DNA of 22,821 bases from RBG-13-66-14 sp964436465. GTDB taxonomy: Bacteria; RBG-13-66-14. A program made the translations under genes and the position numbers. Location of the stretch: the NCBI GenBank assembly GCA_964436465.1, contig CAYTCV010000025.1, positions 1 through 22,821 on the forward strand, given 5' to 3'. The notes beneath the pieces are model-generated. The model ran no database searches. It was not told the origin of the DNA and worked only from the letters and a program-made list of their open reading frames with translations. How positions within the stretch are numbered: the first letter of the stretch is position 1; each line of letters starts with the position of its first letter. Positions 7,065 to 13,022 of this stretch are shown here, one piece after another.

Positions 7065-8212
7065 CGCCGGTGCTTCTCGTCCTGGCCTGGCTGCCGCTCA
7101 CCCTCCCCGGCATTAGCCCGGGGATTCCGGTGGAGCTGGAGCCGCTGCCCCCGCCCGACGCGGGTCACACCCTGGCGCTGGGAGCGGATTTATCCCTGGT
7201 ATGCCCCGCGCCGGGGCGGGTGTTCGTCGCCTTCGGGGGTGAGGAGCCGCGATTGGCGGCGCTGGGCGGGGCGAAGAGCCTGGCCTGGGCACTGCCTCTG
7301 GCGGCCGGGCCCACGGACCTCGCGGCGGCGGGACCCTCCCGGTTGGCGGCCGGCGACGCGGACGGCGGCGTGTACCTGATTAAAGGCGACGGGACGGTCC
7401 TCTTCGCCGGAGGGCTGCCCGGCGGCGGACCGGTCCGGCTGGCCGTCACCGAGACCGCGCCGCCCGGTGATGAAAAGCCGTGGACTATCCTCTACTGCCT
7501 GGGGCGGGAGAGCTGGGCGGTCCTCGACCCCGAAAATCCGGCCGATTCATCCCCGCGGCCCCTCCCGCTGCCCGCGACCTCGCCGCCGGCGGTCATCGGC
7601 GGAACGCTCCTCTACGGCGCCGGCGACACCGTGGTCGCCCTGGACCCGGACGGCGGCGAGCTCTGGCGCTACCCGACCGGCGGGAGCCTGACCCTCGCCC
7701 CGGCCGTCATCGGCGGGATGGCGTACTTCGCCGGTGGGGACAACCGTATCTACGGTTTTTTACCGGACAATCCCGCCGCGCCGCTGGTGGAATACCACGA
7801 GCTGGGCGCGCCGCCTTCCGCGCTCTACGCCCTGCCCGGAGAAGGGCTGGCCGTGGGGACGGTGGACGGGAGGCTGCTCTTTTTCCGGGACGGCGCCCCG
7901 GCGGGGGAGTTGGAGTTGGGGTGGACACCCCGGCCGGGGGCGGTTCTGCGCGGCCGGGAAATGATTCTCCCCCTGGGCTGGAACCGGCTGGCGGCCCTGG
8001 ACCTGGCAGGCACCCCCTTCGACCCCGAGGAGCCGGGGCCGGGGCGGGTCGCGCTCGGTTGGTCCTTCATCCATGGACCGGGCCTGCTCGGCGGGGCCAC
8101 CCTGTTCGCGCCGTCGGCGGACCTCAAGCTCACCGACGAGGAGCGGAGCGGGCTCGGCGTGTACGTCGCGGGGCTGGACGGGCGGCTGGTGGTCCTGGCC
8201 CGGGGGCATTGA
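7061..8212 (+). CDS. Exported PQQ-like beta-propeller protein
   Basis: The 383-residue product has an N-terminal hydrophobic export signal (about 1-20). Beta-propeller blades follow. The clearest are GGVYLIKGDGTVLFAGGLPGG (102-122), GDTVVALDPDGGELWRYPTG (188-207), AYFAGGDNRIYGFLPDNPAA (221-240) and AVGTVDGRLLFFRDGAPAGEL (264-284). The pattern 'x-V/I-x-A/G-L/F-D/x-P-D-G-x-x-x-W' is typical of the PQQ-repeat/BamB-type propellers. Such proteins are usually scaffolds for protein contacts; I see no enzyme active site and no lipobox. About five to seven blades would fit the length. The start overlaps the previous stop by ATGA, giving a two-gene unit with the four-cysteine protein. A role in the envelope, perhaps binding the partner encoded upstream, is inference. 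Confidence 0.75.
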   Translation: MTPVLLVLAWLPLTLPGISPGIPVELEPLPPPDAGHTLALGADLSLVCPAPGRVFVAFGGEEPRLAALGGAKSLAWALPLAAGPTDLAAAGPSRLAAGDADGGVYLIKGDGTVLFAGGLPGGGPVRLAVTETAPPGDEKPWTILYCLGRESWAVLDPENPADSSPRPLPLPATSPPAVIGGTLLYGAGDTVVALDPDGGELWRYPTGGSLTLAPAVIGGMAYFAGGDNRIYGFLPDNPAAPLVEYHELGAPPSALYALPGEGLAVGTVDGRLLFFRDGAPAGELELGWTPRPGAVLRGREMILPLGWNRLAALDLAGTPFDPEEPGPGRVALGWSFIHGPGLLGGATLFAPSADLKLTDEERSGLGVYVAGLDGRLVVLARGH

Positions 8213-8216
8213 AATC

Positions 8217-8400
8217 CCCTCCCCCCTCTGGGGAGCGGCGCGCCGACGGGCCAGGGTGAGGGGTGCGATGGCCCCTTCCCCCCTCTGGGGGGAAGGCTGG
8301 GAAGGGGGGTGCAGCGGTCCCCTCCCCCCTCGGGGGGGAGGGTTAGGGTGAGGGGTGCAGCTACCCCCTCTCCCTTTTAGGGAGAGGGTAGGGGTGAGGG
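8217..8400. repeat. Near-tandem array of CCCCTC...GGTGAGGGG units (family B)
   Basis: Four units of about 45-57 nt begin near 8217, 8273, 8319 and 8365. Each opens with a CCCCTC/CCCTTC-type pyrimidine run, turns through a short T/G loop into a complementary GGGGAGGG-type purine run, and closes with (TTA)GGGTGAGGG. Two to three are joined by GGTGCAGC or GGTGCGA. The first contains the extra AGCGGC block. Single units also lie near 6080 and 8438. The hairpins and uneven spacers rule out a CRISPR array. Confidence 0.65.
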
Positions 8401-8437
8401 TAAGGGTTTCGAACGTAAACGCGGCGGTTCACGTTTT

Positions 8438-8536
8438 CCCTCTCCCTGTGGGAGCGGCACGCCGACGGGATTAAGGGTGAGGGCTTCCTTTAAAAAAAGA
8501 CGGCGGGGACTAAAGTCCCCGCCCTACATTATCGCA
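8438..8536. repeat. Composite intergenic repeat, locus 2
   Basis: Parts in order: CCCTCTCCC (8438-8446), TGT, GGGAG, then AGCGGCACGCCGACGGG (8453-8469, overlapping the GGGAG) and ATTAAGGGTGAGGG. Next come CTTCCTTTAAAAAAAGAC, the 10-bp perfect hairpin GGCGGGGACT (8502-8511) / AGTCCCCGCC (8514-8523), and CCTACATTATCGCA. This is the same part list and order as 6080-6182, with the AGCGGC block replacing part of the purine arm. Confidence 0.6.
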
Positions 8537-8576
8537 ACCTGCATGTCCCCTCCAGGGTTAGGGTGAGGGGCGGGCC

Positions 8577-10355
8577 CTACATCGAATCCTCGAGGTCGGG
8601 CACGGACTCCTGGGTCGGCGCCGTCGCCTTTTTCCGCTTCAAGAGAATCCGCCGGATGACGAGGTACAGCGCCACGACGCCGATGGCCACCAGCGCCAGC
8701 GTCACGAGCACGCCGACCAGGCGCCCCTCGAACACCTGTCCCACGGGCTGCCAGGCCGCCGGGAAGGCCGGCACCCGGAACTTGCCCAGGTAGTACCGCT
8801 CGTCGTCGTCCATCGACCCGATGACGGCGTTGTAGAGACCCTCCCGCAGCGGCTCCACGGAGAGGAACCGCTTGCCCCGCGGGGATAACAGCGGCAGCGA
8901 GCCGCTCCGCGAAAGCATCTTGCGCGGCTTGCCCTCCAGGTCGTAGAGGTACACGGCGGTGTCCGGCTCCACGGGCGGGACGGGCTCGGGCGGGGCCTCC
9001 TCCGTGACGGCGGGCTCCTCTACCGCGGCGGTCGCGTCCACCGCGGTCGGCTCGGGCTCCGGCGGGACGGCCTCCACCGCGGCGGGCTTCTGTGGTGCAG
9101 GTTCCGTTTCAACAGGCGCGGTTTCGACGGGCTCGACCGGAGCCTCCACCGGCGTTTCGGGAGCGACCTCCGGCTCCACGACCTCCCCGGCCGTCTCCTC
9201 GGGCTTCGGCGTCGCCCCGGTGACGGCGGTCACCGTGTCCGCTCCGGCAGCATCATGAGGAACCGCCCCCCCCTCGCCGCCGGCGCGCGGCATGAGCACC
9301 ACCAACTGCCGCCGGTAGGGGACCCAGGCGAAGTCGTTCACGCCCTTGGCCACCAGCGACTGCGCCCCGTCCAGGTCCACGACGTACAGGGAACCCTCTC
9401 CGTCCATGTAGGCCAGCTCGTCGGAGCCGGAGCTCCAGGCGAGCGTATCGGCGGCCTTGGCGTCCCAGGGGTCTTTCACCTCCAGGAGCTTATCGCCGGC
9501 GGCGGTGAAGACGGCGGTGTGCATTTGCCCCTGGTCCTCCTCGACCAGGAAGAACCGGGAGCCGGTGGAATCCCAGGCCATGCGGTAAAAGTCGGTGCCG
9601 GTGCGGGTCTGGTCGGCGCCGTCGAAATCCATGAGGTAGGCGTCGCGGTCCCGGTCCACGCAGACCAGCCGCGAGCCGCGCACCCGGCCCGAGTAGTCCC
9701 GCGCCACGTAGTATTCACCCACCTCCTCCACCAGCCGGTAGACGGCGCTGCCGTCCGCCAGGGCCGCGGTGAGGGTCCCCGAGTCGGAGATGAACAGCAC
9801 CAGGTCGTCGGTCACGAAATCGGGCCCCTCGGCCACCCCCCCGGCCAGGTAGCGGCTCGTCCCGCCCTCCAGCTCGAAGACCTTGAGGTCGCCCTCCTCC
9901 ACGTAGGCCAGCCTCGTCCCCGAGGGGTTCCACCGGGCCGACCAAACCCACTCGGCAATGATTTTCTGCTCCCCGCCGGCCTCGTCCAACAGGATGAGCT
10001 GCTGGTCCCGGTCCTTGATGTAGGCCACCGTCCGGCCCACCGCGGAGAACAGAGGCTCCGTCCGCGTCTTCACCTCCACCCCCGTGTCCACACCCGTGAA
10101 GCACCAGAAGCTGTCGCCGATGGGCTTGGCCACGCGGTAGGCCACGTGCCGCCCCGAGGGGGACCAGAAGAACTCGTCCACGTCGTCCCGGTTCGCCAGC
10201 GGCCTCGGCTGGTCCGCCCCGGGCTCCCACAGGTAGACCTCGCCCTCGTCCAGGTAGGCCAGCGACGGCTCCTCCTCGCAGCCCGCCGCGAGCGCGGCCA
10301 GGACCGGCAGGAGCGCCAGGAGAGGCTTTACGCGGGAACGCAGTTTCATCGCCAT
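8577..10355 (-). CDS. Beta-propeller lipoprotein with a C-terminal transmembrane anchor
   Basis: The 592-residue product starts with a lipoprotein signal ending in LAAGC (Cys26). Residues 30-360 are TolB/WD40-like propeller blades, e.g. FFWSPSGRHVAYRV (62-75), ARWNPSGTRLAYVEEGDLKVFEL (140-162), AWDSTGSRFFLVEEDQ (260-275) and AWSSGSDELAYMDGEGSLYVVDLDG (306-330). An interrupting linker (about 376-464) is rich in Pro, Glu, Val, Ala and Thr. One more blade follows (VYLYDLEGKPRKMLSR, LLSPRGKRFLSVEP). A hydrophobic helix (about 545-568) and a basic RRILLKRKK tail then indicate a transmembrane segment with the C-terminus in the cytoplasm. Both ends would thus be held at a membrane with the propeller outside. 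AAGGA lies 9 nt before the ATG at 10355. The stop of the small membrane gene is 1 nt upstream, so the two are co-transcribed. Function unknown; probably a binding scaffold. Confidence 0.8.
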   Translation of the reverse strand: MAMKLRSRVKPLLALLPVLAALAAGCEEEPSLAYLDEGEVYLWEPGADQPRPLANRDDVDEFFWSPSGRHVAYRVAKPIGDSFWCFTGVDTGVEVKTRTEPLFSAVGRTVAYIKDRDQQLILLDEAGGEQKIIAEWVWSARWNPSGTRLAYVEEGDLKVFELEGGTSRYLAGGVAEGPDFVTDDLVLFISDSGTLTAALADGSAVYRLVEEVGEYYVARDYSGRVRGSRLVCVDRDRDAYLMDFDGADQTRTGTDFYRMAWDSTGSRFFLVEEDQGQMHTAVFTAAGDKLLEVKDPWDAKAADTLAWSSGSDELAYMDGEGSLYVVDLDGAQSLVAKGVNDFAWVPYRRQLVVLMPRAGGEGGAVPHDAAGADTVTAVTGATPKPEETAGEVVEPEVAPETPVEAPVEPVETAPVETEPAPQKPAAVEAVPPEPEPTAVDATAAVEEPAVTEEAPPEPVPPVEPDTAVYLYDLEGKPRKMLSRSGSLPLLSPRGKRFLSVEPLREGLYNAVIGSMDDDERYYLGKFRVPAFPAAWQPVGQVFEGRLVGVLVTLALVAIGVVALYLVIRRILLKRKKATAPTQESVPDLEDSM

Positions 10356-10356
10356 C

Positions 10357-10587
10357 TCAACTTATCCTTTTAACCAACGCCCAGACGGCGTAGAAGGGGA
10401 GAAAGACCAGCAAGAGGGGCCAGGTGAAGACCTGCCAGGCCGAGAGGCGTTCGAGCTCCTGGCGGCGGCTGGCGTAGGGCACCTTGTCGGCGAAGCATCC
10501 CAGCCAGAGGTAGGCGCGGAAGAGGTAGCGCCCGACCGTGAGGTAGAGGAAGAGTCCGGCCAGGACGGCGATTATGCGCAGGAACAT
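10357..10587 (-). CDS. Small two-helix membrane protein
   Basis: The 76-residue product has hydrophobic segments at about 3-22 (LRIIAVLAGLFLYLTVGRYL) and 52-70 (FTWPLLLVFLPFYAVWALV), joined by a charged loop (ADKVPYASRRQELERLSAW). It is recognisable only as a small inner-membrane protein. Its stop lies 1 nt from the start of the propeller lipoprotein, so the two are probably translated together and may interact in the membrane. The ATG at 10587 has no clear ribosome-binding site, and the sequence upstream is unusually AT-rich. Confidence 0.65.
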   Translation of the reverse strand: MFLRIIAVLAGLFLYLTVGRYLFRAYLWLGCFADKVPYASRRQELERLSAWQVFTWPLLLVFLPFYAVWALVKRIS

Positions 10588-10597
10588 GGGTTAAACG

Positions 10598-10613
10598 GTA
10601 GAAACGATTTAAA
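10598..10613. promoter_or_regulatory. AT-rich inverted repeat upstream of the small membrane gene
   Basis: CGATT and AATCG flank a 6-nt TAAATT core about 11-26 nt before the minus-strand ATG at 10587. It is one of the few AT-rich, dyad-symmetric sites in the window and might be an operator or part of a promoter. No convincing -35/-10 pair was found, and the site sits next to the assembly gap, so this is tentative. Confidence 0.25.
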
Positions 10614-10868
10614 TTAATCGGTAAGAGGAAAACCGAGCATCAGGCTGAGATACCTNNNNNNNNNNNNNNNNNNNNNNNNNNNNNNNNNNNNNNNNNNNNN
10701 NNNNNNNNNNNNNNNNNNNNNNNNNNNNNNNNNNNNNNNNNNNNNNNNNNNNNNNTAATTCTCCGGGATTTCGAGCAGGTTATAACAATAGTACTCATAT
10801 TCAGGCAAAGTATCTGTAACGTACCCCCAAGGCGTAGTAACGATGAGTATGAACGGTAGGAACAGCAT
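10614..10868 (-). CDS. Gap-interrupted hypothetical ORF, coding status uncertain
   Basis: Reading leftward from an ATG at 10868 gives 37 codons, with a hydrophobic start (MLFLPFILIVTTPWGYV) and a tyrosine-rich stretch (PEYEYYCYNLLEIPEN), and then enters the 100-N gap. On the far side 13 further codons end at a TAA at 10614. The true gap length is unknown, so these two ends need not be one gene. The hydrophobic start could be a signal peptide. It begins 12 nt after the FemAB stop, consistent with the same transcript. Only about half of its codons end in G or C, unlike the strongly GC-ending neighbours, suggesting foreign origin, a non-coding stretch or a misjoin. Function cannot be assigned. 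Confidence 0.35.
   Translation of the reverse strand: MLFLPFILIVTTPWGYVTDTLPEYEYYCYNLLEIPENXXXXXXXXXXXXXXXXXXXXXXXXXXXXXXXXXXRYLSLMLGFPLTD
10656..10755. other. Assembly gap (100 Ns)
   Basis: A run of exactly 100 undetermined bases is the usual placeholder for a scaffold join of unknown size. The sequence on both sides (10588-10655 and 10756-10868) is clearly poorer in G+C than the rest of the window. One or more genes may be missing here, and the order of the blocks left and right depends on the scaffolding being correct. Confidence 0.95.
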
Positions 10869-10880
10869 TCCTGGACCGTC

Positions 10881-11942
10881 TCAATCCAGCACGTCGGCGG
10901 TGCGGCCGCGGATGAAGAGGTTCCGCACCCGTCGCGCCAACGGTAATCCCACCCTCCACCCCCAGCCCCCGAAGGCCGACAGCTTGAGGTCGTGCGCCCC
11001 GACGAAGACCGTGTGCTTCCCGCCGAAGCCCTTCTTGAACCTGTACACGCCCCACAGGGGGTGCCTTTCGTCGGGCACCGGCGGCGCGCCCCAGAAGTCG
11101 TAGGTGAGCGCCCCCCGCTCCCTGGCCCGCTGAATGGCCCGCCACTGGAGGAGTTGGGCCCCCTTGTGCTTCGAGTGCCGGTGGGAGCTGGCGCCGTAGA
11201 CGTAGTACGCGGTGCGCCCGGCGTAGATGAGCCACACGCCCGCCGTGTCCTCGCCGTCGAAGGTCGCCAGGAGGAGGTCGCAGGCGTCGGTCTTGGAGAA
11301 CGCGTCCCACACGCGGCGGTAGTACGCGCGGTCGTGGGCCAGGAACCGCTGGCGCTCCTCGGTCTCCTCCAACAGGTCCACGAAGCGCTCCACGCCCGCT
11401 GGGGAGTTGGCCGATTCGATTTCCACCCCGCGCCGCTCGGCCAGGCCGACGTTGTAGCGCGTGTGGCTTTCGAGGCCGGCCAGCAGCGCGTCCTCGTCCG
11501 GGGAGAGGTCCAAGAGGAGCGTCCCCCGCGGCTGCACGTCCTGGACGCCGCGGCGGAAGCCCAGGCCGGTTAAAAGACTGCGCGACTCTTCGCCGTCGAG
11601 AATGCGCGGCTCGACGGTCAGCACGGCCGCGCGCCGGGCCGGCTCGTGCCCCTGCACCGCATCCAGCCAGAGCTTCAGGGCGTCGGGACGCGCCGGATTC
11701 CACAGCGGCCCGTAGGGGCAGTAGAGCCAGTCCCGGCCCAACAGGGGCAGCTTCCGCGCCAGCACCTGCCCCAGGGCCAGCGGCTCCCCGTCGGCGGAAA
11801 TTACGGCGACGCGCAGGACGCGGTAGCCGTAGGCCGCCTTGACCCCGGCCCAGGCGGTGGTCTGGGTGGGCGGCGCCTCGTGGAACGACCCGACCAGGGC
11901 ATCCCACCCCGGGGGGTCGAAAAGTGTTTCGCTCGACGCCAC
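10881..11942 (-). CDS. FemAB-family aminoacyl transferase (peptidoglycan bridge-type)
   Basis: The 353-residue product has the two-lobed GNAT-like layout of Fem transferases, which use aminoacyl-tRNA to attach amino acids to the peptidoglycan stem peptide. Signs are WLYCPYGPLW (72-81), SHTRYNVGLAERRGVEI (159-175, like the family's LRYNIRRAERKGV), DLLLATFDGEDTAGVWLIYAGRTAYYVYGASS (222-253) and the strong C-terminal signature YDFWGAPP...HPLWGVYRFKKGFGGK (281-309), matching 'yDfwG...hplyGiyrFKkgFGg'. It has no signal peptide, as expected for a cytoplasmic enzyme acting on lipid-linked precursors. The start is a GTG; AGGT overlapping the upstream stop serves as ribosome-binding site. It lies 7 nt after the REC-kinase gene, so cell-wall modification may be linked to that signalling pair. 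Diderm members of this superfamily also act on other substrates, so the exact acceptor is unknown. Confidence 0.85.
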   Translation of the reverse strand: MASSETLFDPPGWDALVGSFHEAPPTQTTAWAGVKAAYGYRVLRVAVISADGEPLALGQVLARKLPLLGRDWLYCPYGPLWNPARPDALKLWLDAVQGHEPARRAAVLTVEPRILDGEESRSLLTGLGFRRGVQDVQPRGTLLLDLSPDEDALLAGLESHTRYNVGLAERRGVEIESANSPAGVERFVDLLEETEERQRFLAHDRAYYRRVWDAFSKTDACDLLLATFDGEDTAGVWLIYAGRTAYYVYGASSHRHSKHKGAQLLQWRAIQRARERGALTYDFWGAPPVPDERHPLWGVYRFKKGFGGKHTVFVGAHDLKLSAFGGWGWRVGLPLARRVRNLFIRGRTADVLD

Positions 11943-11949
11943 GGCCGAC

Positions 11950-13020
11950 CTAAATGTCTTCGTGCTCCCGCTTGGGCAGGCGCACGGTGAAGTTGCTCCC
12001 CTCGCCGGGCCGGCTCTCGAAGGAGATTTTACCCTCGTGGGCGTCCACGATGCTCTTCGAGATGAACAGGCCCAGGCCGGTCCCCTCGGCGGCGGTGGAG
12101 CCCCGCTTGTACTTCTCGAAGATGTGCTTCTGCTGCGCGGGGTCTATTCCCGGGCCGTTGTCGGCCACGGAGAAGAAGACGTAATCGTCGTCCTGCCCCG
12201 TGCTGACGATAATCTCGCCGCCCCGCTGGGTGAACTTCAACGCGTTGGAGAGCAGGTTGTTGATGACCCGCTCGATTTGAATCGGGTCCAGCATTACGGG
12301 GGCCAGCGTTTCGTCCAGATTCAACCGCAGGGCGAGCTTCTTCATCTCCAACTGGGCCGCCACGTTCTTCGCCAGGTGCGAAATCAGGCTGTTGACCTGC
12401 AGGCGCTGCATGTCCAGCCGCACGCCCTCGGACGAGAACTTGTTCATCGCCAGGAAGTCGTTGATGAGGGCCAGCATCCGGTCCGAGTTGGTGGCGATGC
12501 TCTGCATGGGGTCCACCATGCGCTCCGGGACCTCGCCATAGGCGCCCGACAGCAGGAGCGAGCAGTAGCCCATCACGCTGGTGAGCGGGTTCTTCAGGTC
12601 GTGGGTAATCATGGAGATGAAGTCGTCGTTGAGCCGCTGGAGCCGGATTTTGTCCATCGCCTTCTCGACGGCCAGCTTCAGCACGTCGAAATCGAAGGGC
12701 TTGACCAGGTAGTTGTAGGCCCCGCGCCGGAGCGCCTCGATGGACGACCGCATGGAGGAGTAGCCCGTGATGACGATGACCAGCGTGTGCGGCAGGTTCT
12801 CGCCCACGTAGTCCAGGACGGTGAAGCCGTCCACCTTGGGCATCATCAGGTCGGCGATGACCAGGTCGTAGTTCGACTCGCGCAGCATCGAAATGCCCTC
12901 GCCCCCGTCGGACGCGGTATCCACCCGGTAGCCGGTCTGCTCCAGCAGGATGCGGATGGAGTCGCACATCCGACGTTCGTCGTCGATGACGAGGATTTTC
13001 TCGCGGCCGGACTCTGCCAC
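11950..13020 (-). CDS. REC-first histidine kinase (receiver-HisKA-HATPase)
   Basis: The 356-residue product has an N-terminal receiver domain (about 7-120), with acidic D13/D14, phosphoacceptor D57 in IADLMMPKVDG, T85 in VITGYSS and K107 in LVKPFD. A short helix leads straight into HisKA, with H140 in FISMITHDLKNPLTSVMGY. HATPase_c follows: N-box QIERVINNLLSNALKFT, G1 VADNGPGID, F-box HIFEKYKRG and G2 GTGLGLFISKSI. All catalytic residues are present. Soluble, with no membrane segment and no DNA-binding domain. In such proteins, phosphorylation of REC usually gates the attached kinase, so this is a likely second step in a phosphorelay fed by the giant kinase encoded 2 nt upstream. The start is GTG at 13020. 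The next target, a separate response regulator or Hpt protein, is not in the window. Confidence 0.92.
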   Translation of the reverse strand: MAESGREKILVIDDERRMCDSIRILLEQTGYRVDTASDGGEGISMLRESNYDLVIADLMMPKVDGFTVLDYVGENLPHTLVIVITGYSSMRSSIEALRRGAYNYLVKPFDFDVLKLAVEKAMDKIRLQRLNDDFISMITHDLKNPLTSVMGYCSLLLSGAYGEVPERMVDPMQSIATNSDRMLALINDFLAMNKFSSEGVRLDMQRLQVNSLISHLAKNVAAQLEMKKLALRLNLDETLAPVMLDPIQIERVINNLLSNALKFTQRGGEIIVSTGQDDDYVFFSVADNGPGIDPAQQKHIFEKYKRGSTAAEGTGLGLFISKSIVDAHEGKISFESRPGEGSNFTVRLPKREHEDI

Positions 13021-13022
13021 AG

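Larger units (their letters stand above)
8213..8576. other. Repeat-filled region between convergent genes
   Basis: These 364 nt lie between two genes that converge and contain no credible coding sequence. They hold a near-tandem array of CT/GA-rich units (8217-8400), a second composite element (8438-8536), two copies of the 17-nt AGCGGC block and a last partial unit at about 8548-8572. Transcription from both sides ends here, so some of the hairpins probably serve as bidirectional terminators. Confidence 0.7.

Noticed and set aside
8217..8400. A possible CRISPR array.
   Set aside because: The units are CT/GA hairpins that vary in length and sequence, with no uniform repeat separated by unique spacers, and no cas gene is present.
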